Part shown: positions 45,901-58,177 of the stretch, piece after piece | Position numbering within the stretch: the stretch's first letter is position 1 | How the letters are laid out: each line of letters starts with the position of its first letter | NCBI RefSeq assembly: GCF_014633365.1 | Contig: NC_068348.1 | Location: 13,286,311 to 13,350,310 of the forward strand | Origin: Diospyros lotus | Lineage: Eukaryota; Streptophyta; Magnoliopsida; Ericales; Ebenaceae | DNA length: 64,000 bases | Direction: 5' to 3' | Position numbers and translations under genes: made by a program | Notes under the pieces: model-generated | What the model saw: only the letters and a program-made list of their open reading frames with translations | Database searches by the model: none | What the model was told of the DNA's origin: nothing

Positions 45901-46984
45901 AAGCACCTATATCGATCCACCAGCCTTTGGCGTTATCAACCATGCAAACTTCAGTGATGACTGCAACGAGCTCATCATCTTCCACCATATTGGCATAAGA
46001 AGGCTTAGACTTGCGCTGGTTGCTACCAGAGCTTTGACCCTTCTTGTGTCTACAATCCATATCCCTATGGCCTATCTTACCGCACACCCAACAGGTGCCT
46101 TGAATGCGTTTGTTGGTAGTAGACTTCTTCGGACCCAGCGATCTGCTTACTCTCTTGCCTTGCTGCTTCTTAGGCTGAGATTTGAGAGCCTCAGCTAAGT
46201 GAGCCTTAGCTTCAAATCTGTCTGAGACTTTATCTCCTTTGCGATTGTCTTCTTCAATACGAAGACGAAGAGCCAGATCTTCCATAGACAGCTCCTTGCG
46301 CTTGTGCTTGAGATAGTTTTTGAAATCCTTCCATGAAGGTGGCAGCTTCTCAATCACAGCAGCAACTTAGAATGGCTCATTGATGACCAATCCCTCGCTA
46401 TGCAAATCACTAATGATGATTTGCAGTTCCTCCATCTGGTTGACCACCAATTTGGTATCAACCATCTTGTAATCCAGGAACTTACCTACTAGAAATTTCT
46501 TGGTGCCAGCATCTTCAAGCTTATATTTCTTCTCCAAGGTCTCCCACAATTGCTTGGAAGTGGCATACGCTGTGCAATACACATTGTATAGCGGCTCGGC
46601 CAAGCCACTCAGAATATAATTTTTACAAAGAAAATCTGAGTGCATCCATGCCTCCCTCGCAGCCACAGTCTCTGTTGTCATATTCTCCTCCGAGACAACG
46701 GGGCAATCCTCTTTGAGGATGTGGGCTAGATTCAGTGTGGTCAGATAGAATAACATCTTCTATTGCCACCTTTTAAAATCTTCACCATTAAATGGTGGTG
46801 GCTTTTCCACATGTGGGGTAGGCTTGGCCACGGCTGAATCGAGCCCTTGCATAGTAGCTGTTGCAGAAACAACGGTAGTTGGCGGGCGAAGACCCGAGAC
46901 ATCAACATGGGATGGGTTTGAACTCGAGGCAACACCAACAGCAGCAGCAGCACCGAAACCATCAGCAGGAATAGGGGCATCCAT
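42932..46984 (-). pseudogene. Copia-2 gag-pol with four premature stops
   Basis: Starts MDAPIPADG at 46984. Gag has an UBN2-like region and zinc knuckle CWVCGKIGHRDMDC. Protease core is WWIDIGASRHIC, with DIG in place of DTG. Integrase: zinc region, HSDVCDM and RSDRGGEYES. RT: ARLVAKGYRQKE, FLNGDLEEEVYMEQP, LYVDDMLIMGTN. RNase [43 protein letters not shown], ending DPLTKGV. Stops lie at about 46758, 46366, 45100 and 43758. Compared with Copia-1, three are C to T changes (CAG, CAA and CGA codons) and one is G to T. The RNase H motif reads CNN instead of the usual CDN. All domains remain, but the protein is broken. Confidence 0.95.
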
Positions 46985-47018
46985 ATTTTCTAGATTCTCT
47001 TACTAACTGTCTTCAGAT

Positions 47019-47802
47019 TGTTAGGGATACAGAGAGTATAGATGTGATGTTATACAGAAATAACTTGCTTGATACAATAAGTAGTTCTAGCCCACTACAA
47101 TATAAGAAACGTAAACTACAAGATTTAACTACTATTGCAACAGTTGATAGTAACGATAACAAGAGCTTATAATTAAATGAACAACAACAGAAGTTACCAG
47201 ACTAAAATAGCAAATCAGAGAAGATGGTTGAACAGCACTGCTCCCAGCTGGAACGACAAGGAATCAGGAACAAACTTCTGGATCGTGGAAGAGGCAGGAA
47301 CAGAAGTAGGTCGAGTCGCGCTTTGCGCTGTCCTGAAGACAGTTAGCGCCCTGCGCCGGTGACAAGCAGACTACGGGGACTGTCTCAGCAGGATGAAACG
47401 ACCTCTCCGGTGAACGGCAGCCATGAACAACCAGAGCTAGCAGAACTCAAGACGGGCTTGCTCTCAGTGATGTAAAACTCGAGAAAACCAACTCTTCCAA
47501 AGCTCAAAGAAAACAAGTCTTAAAACTCAAAGAAAATCAAGTCTCTTCAAAACCTCTATCAAGCTTAGGGAGCTTAGGAAATATATATAGGGTTGATGAA
47601 CTTGGGAACCAAGAAAAGCTTGAACTTGGAGACCAAGTAAGACTAGAACTTGGAGACCAAGCAAAGAAGAACTTGGTAGGAAAGTCACCAAGCTTCTAGG
47701 GGAAGAAAAGCAAAACTTGGAAGGAAAGTCACCAAGCTTCTAAAGGAAGGAAAATAAAGCTTGGTAGGAAAGCCACACACACACACACACACACTTCCAA
47801 CA
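47019..47802 (-). repeat. Copia-2 5' LTR
   Basis: 784 bases, nearly identical to 41586-42370, ending TTCCAACA followed by TATAT. Confidence 0.95.
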
Positions 47803-47854
47803 TATATATATTATACATGTGGGACAAATGAAGGAACGAAGAAAAAAAGTTTGG

Positions 47855-48113
47855 GAATTGCCCCAGGGGCATAGCTGGATGGCAAATGAGGGGGTTGTAA
47901 AGTCATGTTGGAGGTTGACACTGTGGGATCGATTTCTGGGGGAAGCAAAAATTTGCATCCTTGGTAAGTGCCAATAGACGTAGCTTCAAAAAAAATAAAA
48001 AAATAAAAAATCCTGGTCACCCAGATACATCCCTGATTTACCTCCATCGTGATAACCTTGGGGAGGATTTGACGGGAGAGCGACTAATAGCGTGAAATCT
48101 AAAAAAAAAAAAA
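47855..48113 (+). mobile_element. tRNA-derived SINE with poly(A) tail
   Basis: A 13-base duplication AAAAAAAGTTTGG occurs at 47842-47854 and again at 48114-48126, overlapping the A tail (48101-48120). Just inside the 5' end is an A-box-like GGGGCATAGCTGGAT (47866-47880) and 45 bases later a B-box-like GGGATCGATTTCT (47925-47937), the internal pol III promoter of tRNA-derived SINEs. Body about 245 bases. No protein. It depends on LINE machinery for movement. Confidence 0.8.
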
Positions 48114-48126
48114 AAAAAAAGTTTGG

Positions 48127-48689
48127 AAGTGAGGGAGAATTTTTCTCCCTTAGCATTAAATGCAACTAATGGGCACCACTCCCTCCATCAATTCTTCTTC
48201 CAGCCCATTTAATGTTTTTCGGGCGCAATTGATGTGCTTTTGTCGATTTGGCTTTCATGAAAAGCCAATTTCCCTTTTTCAATTTATTGTCAAATTCTTA
48301 TATAATATATAATATGTATAACTATTATACACATTAATATATTATTAATTATTAAGAATTAATTACATGTAGATAACTTTTATGTTTTGTGTCATCCCTC
48401 TAAAACACCATTAACCCTTAATGGTGGAAACATATTAGCTCAAAGTTACTAATCCGATGCTATGCTTAGATTGTGTGTGACCTTTTAGGATCACATCCAT
48501 ATAATAATTAGGACACTTTAAACTCTTTGACATCAATCAAATACTTAATCTACTAAGAAAATCTCTCTATTTCATTAAAACACCTTGAAAGGTCCTGAGT
48601 GTCATCTAGCATAGATTCAGGATGATCTTAATGGCAAATAAGTTAGACTTTAAGTAAATTTATTTTAGATTTCGATCCTCTATCTCTTT
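48127..48689. other. AT-rich spacer, no gene recognised
   Basis: AT-rich sequence after the SINE. No frame or repeat of note. Confidence 0.5.
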
Positions 48690-50700
48690 GCCTCCAACAC
48701 TTCCCCTTGGGAAACCTCCAAAGCAGAAGCGGTCTCTCGTTGAACCTTCTTCTGATCCTCTAGCTCGTCCTTTCACTTCTGGGCATCGGACTAAGCCTTT
48801 TCACCATCAGATTCAACTCGACGAAGCTCTTCCTAGAGACACTGGACTTTTTGTTGGAGATTCGCTTTGTCTGACTCCAGGTGACGAACATTCATGTTTA
48901 GAACTTGTTGCTCCTCGTTCCAATGGCAGGATTTTTGTCTCCACTCATAAAGCTCGGCCTCCAAATGAGCTAGACTCGCTCTGGTCATGGCATTAGCCAC
49001 TACTGCGGCTTGAGTCCCTTACAAAAAAGGAATGAGAAAAGTAAGTGCATCACACCCTTAAAAGTAAAGGAAAAAATGGCAAAGGCGAAAACTTATTATG
49101 GGAAGATGACGTTCAAATTCGTCCATATCATGAGGAGAGTTCTTGAAATACCAGTTCTCGTTGACCAAGATGATTGTGGAATAGATGAGGCAGGCAGCAA
49201 TCCCGGGCGCTTCCACCGAGTCTGTGTCTAGTACCCCTGGTTGCACCTAGAAATTCTCCCCGTGTGCCAAGGCTCCAACTTTTAACTGAATTCCTCCTCT
49301 ACGGGGAGAGCCCGTAGCAGGCAAGATAGGAGTCAAATTCTGGGCAATTACCACCTTATCGGTGTGGAGAACCCGACAGTCAGCTCGCTGAGGGTTGATA
49401 ACATCACACCGTGAGCGTCCTCACCCCCTTCCCTAGACAAAGTCAACAACAACCTAATCTAGACGGGAGGTGACTTCAACCTCTAGTCCTCCCAGAACAG
49501 GCAGAGCCACCCCATGACCAGCAGCTCCCTCTCTAATCGGACTTGGCACATCTTCATGATGAGCCGACATCTTTAGATCGGCCAGTTGTTGGTGGGTCGG
49601 TTGCGCAGCAAATCGAGGACCCTTGGCCTAATCAAGGAGAGTCAAATCTGTGATAGGCTTGAAGGTCATAGAATTTCTCTCCACCTATCAACAAGTTCTT
49701 TTCCTACAACGAAGATCCATCGAGGTCTCCCCAATATGTTCGGAAGGGGTTAAAACCTCGGGAGGTAGAGAATGAGCCTCAAGACTGGCAACGGGAGGTG
49801 GCGAAGCATTAGCACTAGACAAACCGCCCAACTCCCATTACTGGGAAAACCTGATCATTCTCTTCATGGCTTCCACAAAAAAGCACAACACTCTGTCAGA
49901 TCATCAGAAAAAAAAAAAAAAAAGAGGAGGGAAGAAAAAGAAAAGAGAAAAGAACAACAAAGTACAATTAGGAGGATTCACACCCTCGGGAGGAGATGAC
50001 TCATGTTGAGGAGCAACCTCATGTTTGGTTGGATCCTTGGTCACCAAATGAGCTTGGGGTTGCGAAGGTAGGGCGTTTGACCTCCTACGTCGCTATAACT
50101 CATCTGGTGTAGGAAGCTAGCCAACCCTCGGCAATTTGTCTATAGTGATGAGGTCTTGAAGATCGAAGAGACCTCCACGAATGAGGAGGTTTCGACTATC
50201 CCTAAATTCCTCTCGAACTTGAGGGACCGGTTTGCTCAAAGAAAGACGAGCCACCCTAGCAGGATTTGTGCGCCAATCTTGAGAGGCGTACCATACCCTC
50301 TCAGAAGACTTCACAATGAACAAACAAGAATCAAAATGATCAACCTTCAAAGGGGAACCGTGAAAAATACGATCCTCCCATCTAGCCCTATGAAGAGTAT
50401 ACAAATGGTATTGCTTTTTGATTAAGCGAAGATGAAAAAAGCAGAGAAGGAACTCGGTAAAAGAAACTAGCTCTTTTTCATGACATAAAACGAAAAATCC
50501 AATTAGTTAAGCCCACCCGTTAGGGTGTAGTTGGGCAGGAGCTAGGTCGTTAGGGCAAAGAAACTTGAGACTGAAGTCATGAAGGGGAAAATGGAAGCCA
50601 AAGTGAAAATTAGCCTCGTGAATGGCCATCCAATCATCCTGAATGAAGGCCATGCATTTCTAATCCGCCTCGGGAAGCAAGGTTCCGTTGATTTCCCAAA
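48690..50700 (-). pseudogene. Decayed 'putative gypsy type transposon' (PF04195-like) protein gene
   Basis: On the minus strand from about 50700: FHFGFHFPLHDFSLKFL, NDLAPAQLHPNGW, LIGFFVLCHEKE, then WEDRIFHGSPLK, CLFIVKSSERVWYASQDWR, ARLSLSKPVPQVREEF, NLLIRGGLFDLQDLI, TPDEL. This order is that of the plant 'putative gypsy type transposon' domain, with the 'PLH.F......APAQL.PN.W' signature. Farther on (49000-48690) an alpha-helical coiled-coil stretch appears (SLAHLEAELYEWRQK, NVRHLESDKANLQQKVQ). Many stops, frameshifts and an A-tract (49905-49922) interrupt it. Function in intact relatives is unclear; it belongs to transposon-encoded proteins. Confidence 0.75.
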
Positions 50701-50754
50701 ATTCTCCTACAACCATTCGATTTTTTAGCTCAAATCGTAGTTGTACCGAAAATT

Positions 50755-50954
50755 ATCTCGGATTTGACCGTTTTTAGTGTCATAAATTATGTCTCGAGAC
50801 GCTCGTCAAGGATATACCTTTTTCCTTAGGTATCGAAGTCCTGAGACACTTCTTGCCACCGATTCAATGATTTATTTTACTATTAATCCATCTTTTTGAT
50901 ATTTTAAACTCACCTAAATCACGTGGCGACCTTACAAAAATATGGGATATTACA
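50755..50954 (-). repeat. LTR fragment related to the LTR-A/B/C family
   Basis: Ends GGGATATTACA on the plus strand (LTR start TGTAATATCCC on the minus strand). It contains the 'gtctcgagacgctc' and 'gaagtcctgagacac' segments found at the start of LTR-A/B/C, in the same order. Only about the first 200 bases are recognisable. Confidence 0.65.
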
Positions 50955-50967
50955 ACTTCTCTCGAGG

Positions 50968-51215
50968 CATCCTCTCTCTCGGGACTCACTCAACTCGGGG
51001 CATCCTCTCTCTCGGGACTCACTCAACTCGGGGCATCCTCCATCGGGATACACCCCTCTCAGGGATTACTTTTTTCGAGACATACCCCTCTCAGGGCACG
51101 ATTTCCCTTGGGGGTCATTTTTTTCGGGGCATTCAGTTCTCTCGGGACATACCCCTCTCAGGGCACAATTTCTCTTGGGAGTCATCTCTTTCGGGGCACT
51201 TTCTCTCTCTCTCTC
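50968..51215. repeat. Tandem minisatellite: 33-base then 67-base units
   Basis: Units of 33 bases start at 50968, 51001 and 51034 (shared 'catcctctctctcggg'). A longer unit starts at 51081 and 51148 (shared 'catacccctctcagggcac'). All are variants on CTCTCGGG(G/A)CAT. Period 33 keeps frames open; no protein is inferred. Confidence 0.85.
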
Positions 51216-51299
51216 TAGATTCAAGTCTTTCAGGAATCCTAATTCTCTCAAGAATAGTTCTTTCAGGAAATTGCACTCACTCATTTTACTGTGCTTTGT

Positions 51300-54000
51300 G
51301 ACCCCACACGTCAATCTATCCCACTAAATAAAATTTTAATTATTGTATTTTGATAACAACAATTACCAACTCTTATATGCATCAAATAGGTGATTTAACT
51401 CATTCTTAAAAGATCACAAATAATATAGACTCAACACATTTATATCATAGAACTCTAATTTATTAAAAAACTAAAAAAAATAATCTACAATTGATGTTAG
51501 CTCACAATAAGAAAATTTCTAACAAAAGAATCATAATTCAAATTAAACTTAAAATTGTACCAAACAAACTAAGTTTTTTTCTTTTTTTTTTAAGAGAAAA
51601 TTTAGATGAAAAATAGAAAAATAGAGATGCTAGATCTAAGCCTGTCTCATGTGCACTATAAAGAATTTATATAAATAAATAACTCAACCATTATTAAAAT
51701 TTCTAAAATGTTAGAATGCATAACAAGAATTATAAAAATTATAAAAGTGGAATAAAAAAATTACGGTAAAATAGGTAGAGTTTTAATATAATTGGATATA
51801 TCAATTAACGGAGCTATTCAAAAGTAAAATATGTTCTCAATGATGAGAGGGCTGTGCGAGTCGACGAAAAGTTGCTGAATTTAACAGTTTGCAAAGGAAA
51901 AGGTTGAGAAAATCCAATCAAACAGACGACAGCAGAGAGAGATGAAGAGCAGAAGAGATACACAGCGTGATGGGCCACACGGCAAATGATTAGAAGCCAT
52001 CAAAATCATATCATCATACCCATGAGAAGTGGATCGGACGGCGGGGCCACCGCTTTCAGAGAAGGCTGGCCCACACAGTAAGAGAGATTTTTTTTATGTG
52101 CCCCAGCTTTTATCTCTTCTCATCATTTGCTTGCAGAGATGCATATGATGGAATTTACTTTAAAGGGCCGGCCGCCTGTCATCTCATTCTCATCTCTAAG
52201 TGTCAAGTTGTTACAGTATTTTTTATTATTTTAAAAATTAAAATTAGTATAAAAAATATAAGTTTTCTTTAAATTATTTTTACAAAATTAGGTTTGACAA
52301 CATTAAGTAAATATTAATGTTGTGGAATTGGACATCTAACCCTATAAGAAACAAAAAACAAAAAAAAAAAAAAAGAGAGGCTATAATAATATCTTAATTT
52401 TGATTAATTTTTTAAATTTGTTATATAATTATGAAAACAAAAGAAATAATAATATGGAGAGTGCATTAATTGGAGTGCCAACTTAATCAGCAAAATCGTG
52501 ATTGTGATTGGGTGGCGAACAGAAGTCTCTCTCTCACTCTGAAGAAGTAGTGATTGTCACTGTCAAGCAGCAATTAATAACATCGCCTCCTGTTTTTGGT
52601 ACGGTAATTCAGTCAATAAAAGCTGCATGCATGCTCATGCTGGGGGGGCCGGGGGGCGGGGGGGATTGTTCTCTTTATTGGATTCGTCTCTCCCATGCCC
52701 CTAATCAACTAAAGTACTGCTAATATATATATATATATATAATTAAAACGAATAAATGCTGGTTTAAATTAATTTGAATTATTATCATATTTTAATGAAT
52801 AATTAATTATTATTGGACCATAAAATAAACAAAGATCTTGCAGGACTTATACTTTGATCATGCGTGTAAATGATCAAAATATTTTTTATTTAAGATGATA
52901 AGATAATAAAGTGAGATATGAAAAATATTTTAATTATTTACGTGTTAATGTGTAAATTAAGAGGCAGTTCTCGATATATAAATAACAAGATTTTAAAATA
53001 AATTATTATTTTTTTTTAAATCTAAATGATGAGGAATTGGTTTATGATAGGCAAAGAAGCATGCATGTTTGAGGGGAGGAGGGGGCCACAGCTCACATGC
53101 CCATGAAGACGTGAAAAAGCAGTTCAAAGCACTCTGGTGATTTTGATTTGACAGCTAAAAAAAAAGGAAAAAAAAAAAACCTCCCACTCCATCAAAAGGG
53201 TCCAAAAGCAATAAATGGAGAAAGTACATCACAATCACGGTTATATAGGATACAAAATAAATATCTATTAAACTTTACCCTCTTTGCATATACAAACATA
53301 CTATTTCGTCTTCACACTATTAACCTGAAGGTATAGAAATATTGTTCCTTTGCCGATAGTCAGACATGAGTTTGAAGCGACCGAGAATAGATTTCAATAA
53401 TAATTGACATGATGGAGAGTGATTGACATTTACAAGTATTTCGATAATTAAATAAATAAGAGATTAAAATGATAAAATATCGATAAATTAAAAAAAATAT
53501 ACACTAAGTCTTAATAAACTAGATTTATATAAAAGGATGAGAAGTTCTCCTGCATATATGCTTGCATTAGGCATTACAAGGTGATAGGACTAAATATACA
53601 ACGTTGACAGAACTCTTTAATAGTGACATGGTATTGACGAAATCTTCATTAAATATAAATAAGATCTTATTAATAAAGATATATCTTGACCGAACATGAA
53701 AATATTTAATATATAATAATAATGATTGCTGTCACAAATTAAAGTTGGATCAAGATCAAGCCGTGAGCTGTGTAATTTCTGGGCCTTGATGGCAATTTCG
53801 AGCCGTGAGCCGGGCAATTTCTGGTTTGACCGATACAGTCCAAATATCATTGATGGCAAAGCTTCGGGACAATACTTTGAACTATTTTATCGCATTCCTC
53901 CAACAATAACAATTCGGAGTCTGAAGTCTTGATAAAGATATATGGCTGTAGTTACATACATCGTGGTTTGATAGAAATCAAATCATGAAGAGAATTCCAC

Positions 54001-54037
<37 letters not shown>

Positions 54038-54281
54038 TTAATTTATTGCAAGATTTATGCTCTCATATCTGTCATGAGTAACTACTTGAGTTATAATAAA
54101 TTAATTAGTTAACAGCGTGTTGAAGGCGTGCGTGATTCATGAATCAAATCGAACGATCAATTTTTCATTTTCGTGCACCCCCCCCCCCCCTGCTGCTTTA
54201 AAAGCAGTCATTAATTTCGCAGGAATTGACTATCACGTCCACTTAACGCAGACTCGAGTGTGGGCCACCTACAATTAATGA
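51300..54281. other. AT-rich intergenic DNA, no gene recognised
   Basis: Contains simple repeats: A-tracts near 52355 and 53165, a G-rich tract at 52642-52664, an (AT)n at 52723-52740, (AG)n at 54004-54032 and C13 at 54178-54190. A 25-base motif (around 'agccgtgagc') is repeated at 53757 and 53801. No coding exon is evident. Confidence 0.6.
52642..52664 (+). repeat. G-rich tract with G-quadruplex potential
   Basis: Three G runs of 7, 6 and 7 separated by CC and C, in otherwise AT-rich DNA. Long enough to form a G-quadruplex if runs are subdivided. No neighbouring gene suggests a role. Confidence 0.7.
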
Positions 54282-54290
54282 TATTTACAA

Positions 54291-55338
54291 GAGTAATGCT
54301 GTACGTACACCGTGGGCTACACCCACAACTACTGAAATAATTTAATATAAATTATTAAATTTTTTTTCCTCTTTTACTTTTTCAACCCCACCGCCCAAAA
54401 TCCATCTATCCAAATTCATCTTCTCTCTCCCTTGCTACTCGCCCAAACCCATCTTCTTTTGTTACTCTCGCTTTCTCTCTGAAAAATCTCTCACGGCCAA
54501 AGCCCATCTTCTCTTTCTCGCTCCATCTCTGTTGCTCTCTCTTACTTTCGATCACCATTACCCCAAACCCGTCTTTGTCATTGTTGTCTGGTTTTTGTGG
54601 TCCAACACCTAAGGGTGATGCACCAACTATGCAACCCACTGCTCGTGTCCAGCCACAATTGATCGGCAAATCTCCCACTATTTGTGTTCTAATTTTAATA
54701 TCTACATAAAAACTTAATATCTATATAAAAACTTGTTCATACAAACACACTAATATCTACATAAAAACTTGAGTAGATATTAAGTTGTTCTAATTTTAAT
54801 ATCTACATAAAAACTGTTCATACAATTTTATATAAACACATAAAAACACAAACACATTATCACATTTTTTATCATTGTTCCCAAATGTCAACCACAAACA
54901 CATATCTAATAGTTCACTGTAATTACAAAATCCACACTTAATACAAAGACATGTCAACCTCATTCACTGTTCATACAAACACATTAATATCTACATAAAA
55001 ACTTGTTCTAATTTTATTAGATCGAAGATGGGTTTGGGGCAATGGTGATCGAAAGTAGGGGAGAGCAATAGAGATGGAGCGAGAGAGAGAAGATGGACTT
55101 GGTCGTGAGAGAGGTTTTTTAGAGAGAGAACGAGAACAACAGAAAAGATGGAGAAAGAAGATGGAGAAGATAGGTTTGGGCGGGTAGTATGGGAGAGAGA
55201 GAAGATGGATTTGGGTAGATGGGTTTTGAGCGGGTGGGACCTCGCAAAAGAAAAAGAGAAAAAAAAAAATTTAACAATTTATTTTAAATTGTTTCAGTAG
55301 TCGTGGGTGTAGCCCACGGCATACGTATAGCATTACTC
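54291..55338. mobile_element. Mutator-like foldback element (non-autonomous), 1048 bases
   Basis: Begins GAGTAATGCTGTACGTACAC; the right end reverse-complemented begins GAGTAATGCTATACGTATGC. Both are flanked by a 9-base TATTTACAA (54282-54290 and 55339-55347). The inverted similarity runs about 300 bases inward, including CTCTCTC-rich and 'cccaaacccatctt' segments, leaving a short centre with about five copies of 'aatatctacataaaaactt' (54690-55015). Nine-base duplications and long terminal inverted repeats are typical of MULEs. No transposase. The small frame at 54406-54678 lies in the inverted repeat. Confidence 0.9.
54690..55015. repeat. Central repeats of the foldback element
   Basis: About five copies of 'taatatctacataaaaactt' interspersed with 'gttcatacaaacac'. 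They form the loop between the long arms. Confidence 0.8.
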
Positions 55339-55347
55339 TATTTACAA

Positions 55348-57045
55348 AGAATACAAATTTGCTGGATTTTTAAAGATAAAATACCTACATATTAATATTA
55401 CATTTTGGAAATAAAAAAAAATCTTAAAGTCTTTAAAAGAGATGAAGAAAAAAAATTCAACGAGACAGATGGATATGACTAAATTAAAGAAAGAATAGAG
55501 AATTCATCTTGGAGAAGAGAAGAATTGTGTCTAAGTATGCCCATACATACAAAGGCAAATCAATTCCTTATATATAGTCAGAGGGAGGGTCCCTCAATGA
55601 CTAAGATAATAATCTCCAATCCCATGGCAAAATTAATACCACCATTATTTCAATCGATCACTCTCTCACTCACTAGAGGAGTTTGGAGACGTCAAAATCT
55701 TCCAACCATTCCTGCCAAATTGCTAGAAATATAATCACTTTTTCACTCGACAAAATATAATTATAATTAATATGACATAGATCATGACCTGTTAAATGAG
55801 AAGGACCAAACCCATGGAGAATGAACAAAAATCCAAAAAAAAAAAAATAATCGACAAAGGTTCTAAAAGACTTTCTTGATGGAAGAGTCTCTCATATACA
55901 TTTCTCCAATAGACTCTCAAAATAGGGGAGAGGAAAGAAGCTCCTAAAGACTTGTGAGTCTCGTAGAGACCTTTCTCTCAGGAGGTTCCTAATAAAAACA
56001 CACAAATAGATAACTCTGACGGTCAAAATTATTTTTGAAAATTTTGTAAAGGATAAAACTTATTTGTTATAAATCCTAATTCTAGCTAGTCAATTTTGGA
56101 ATATTAATGATACTTATCTCAAATCTTAATGTTGCCTATAAATAAGTAAGCTCTCATTTAAAAAAAAAATACATCTCAAATAACAATTCAAATTTTACTT
56201 TTAACTATTCAATAATTTTCAGGGTCTATCTTAAATATCAAAGGGTTTATGCAAGGAACACCAGATACTATTTGATTGTTTTTTTTTGCAAATTTCAAAA
56301 CTTGACGACAAATAAATTTATTGTTGTGTTCAAAAAGTGACAATAATTATTATTAAAAAAAAGAAACTAAATTAGACATTTGCATCAATTAACCTAGCAA
56401 AGAGGGTTGAATAATGAATATAATTGTTATTGTGAAAATGTTGGTGTACCCATAGGAGTCATCGACTTCCAGAGAAAAAAAATATATAAAAAGTAAAATA
56501 AACAAAAGTTATCAAACAAGATATTAATTTTTTATTTTTTAAAAGCCAAAATTTATTAAACTCTTTTGAAATTTACAACTTAAGACGCTCCCTCATGGTT
56601 TTATTTTTGACTATGAAGAGAACCTCCTCTCATATCATTTTTTTGAATAAAAAAACTAAACTTAAATGTAAAAAAAAAAGGATCATAATACTCTAATTAA
56701 AATTAAACAATTACACATAATTATATTATTATAAATCACTAAAAAATAAAAATACTAAAACTACCTTTTAAGTTGAGGAAAGTGAAATCAATTGATGATT
56801 TGAGACGAATAAATAAAAAGAAAAAGGTGAAAAATGTAATTATTAATCTTAATTACTCCTTAAACTTAAGTAAAATTTTCATTTATCTCTAAAAAAAAGT
56901 AAAAAAGTCAATCAGTCAATCAACTACAGAATCTTTAAATCACTTTGCGTCCACGATATAAAGATATGTTGAGCCAATTTATTTATATTAATTAAGTTTT
57001 GATAATTAACAGAAATATTTTTATGATATAAATATTTTCTCTTAC
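55348..57045. other. AT-rich intergenic DNA, no gene recognised
   Basis: AT-rich, with A-tracts and no coding exon. The small frames (for example 55525-55734) have no recognisable domain. Confidence 0.6.
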
Positions 57046-57134
57046 TCATACAAAAAGTAAATTTATTTTGAATTAAAAGAAAATTACTTTTACACATATT
57101 TTCTTGTTTTAATAATTTATATCTCAAAAGTTTA

Positions 57135-58138
57135 GGCTGCGTTCTCTTTATTATTTTTAAGTCATTTTTAGTTTTCAATTTTCTAAAATAATGAAAACGA
57201 GTTCTCTTTGTTGTTTTTAAAAATGCATTTTTGAAAATAAAAAAAAAAATATGAAGAAAACACAAAACAACAAAATGTTGTTTTGAGTGTTTTCATCTAA
57301 AGCAAACTCTAAACTCAAAACACATTTATTTATTTATATTTTATTATTGTAATGGAAAAAAATATTATAAAATTCATTAACTTTAAATTGTATATATTTT
57401 TTAAATATTTCTAATTTATTGAATAAAATATTATTAAAAAATCATTCTCAAAATTTCAAAGAGAACACTATAATACCCCGTATCACATGGTGTTGGAAAA
57501 GAATAATTTTCAGTGATTTTGAAAGATCCTCGGGTGGTTCAGCAAGTCTGAAAGTCGATTTTAAGAAATTAATTAGTAAAATTGCAGAATCAACGGCAAG
57601 GAATGCTCGACTTGGATGTCCAGGGAAAAAGGCATGAGATTTGTGAGCGTCTCGAGGTGAGGTTAATGGCGTGGGAAGCTGTCCGACTGAGAATAATTTC
57701 TGAAATAATTTTTGTTTAAGCCTGAATAGGTGCAGGTACCGAATGGTCGCAAGGGACCTCTAGGAAGCTGAGGGGGGACCCTAGGGGTGGTCCAGTTTTG
57801 GAAGTGAGGTAACCCTGAAGCATTTTCAGGTGGAATGAAAGTCTCGTGCAAGTGCAGGGACAAAATCAACCTTATCGAGTAATAGCCAGTTATTAATTTT
57901 TGAGAAATCAGGAGTTTGGTGGCTTAATGATAATAATTTAAAGTTTGGGAAGGGTCCAAGTGCAATTATAAAATTCCCAAGTGTAATTAATGATTCCTCT
58001 AGTTGGATTAAAGAGTTTTTGAGGGATTAATATGTAATTTGTGTATTATGTATATATATATATATATATACCCACGCGTGCTTGGAGGCCAAGCTATCTA
58101 CAGTGGCCATTAAATTTGAAATGCGTTCTTGCAATGGT

Positions 58139-58177
<39 letters not shown>

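Larger units (their letters stand above)
41586..47802 (-). mobile_element. Copia-2, full-length Ty1/Copia element
   Basis: LTRs 41586-42370 and 47019-47802 (about 785 bases) differ at about a dozen positions plus small indels, so insertion is moderately recent. TATAT duplications flank it. Minus-strand order gag, zinc knuckle, protease, integrase, RT, RNase H. Same family as Copia-1. A polypurine tract (CATGTGGGGGAT, 42371-42382) precedes the 3' LTR. No TGG-type primer-binding site follows the 5' LTR: the minus strand reads ATCTGAAGACAGTTAG. Four stop codons make it non-autonomous now. Confidence 0.96.

Noticed and set aside
48688..48996. 102-codon plus-strand protein
   Set aside because: The minus strand of the same stretch reads as the coiled-coil part of a transposon protein; the plus frame is its shadow.
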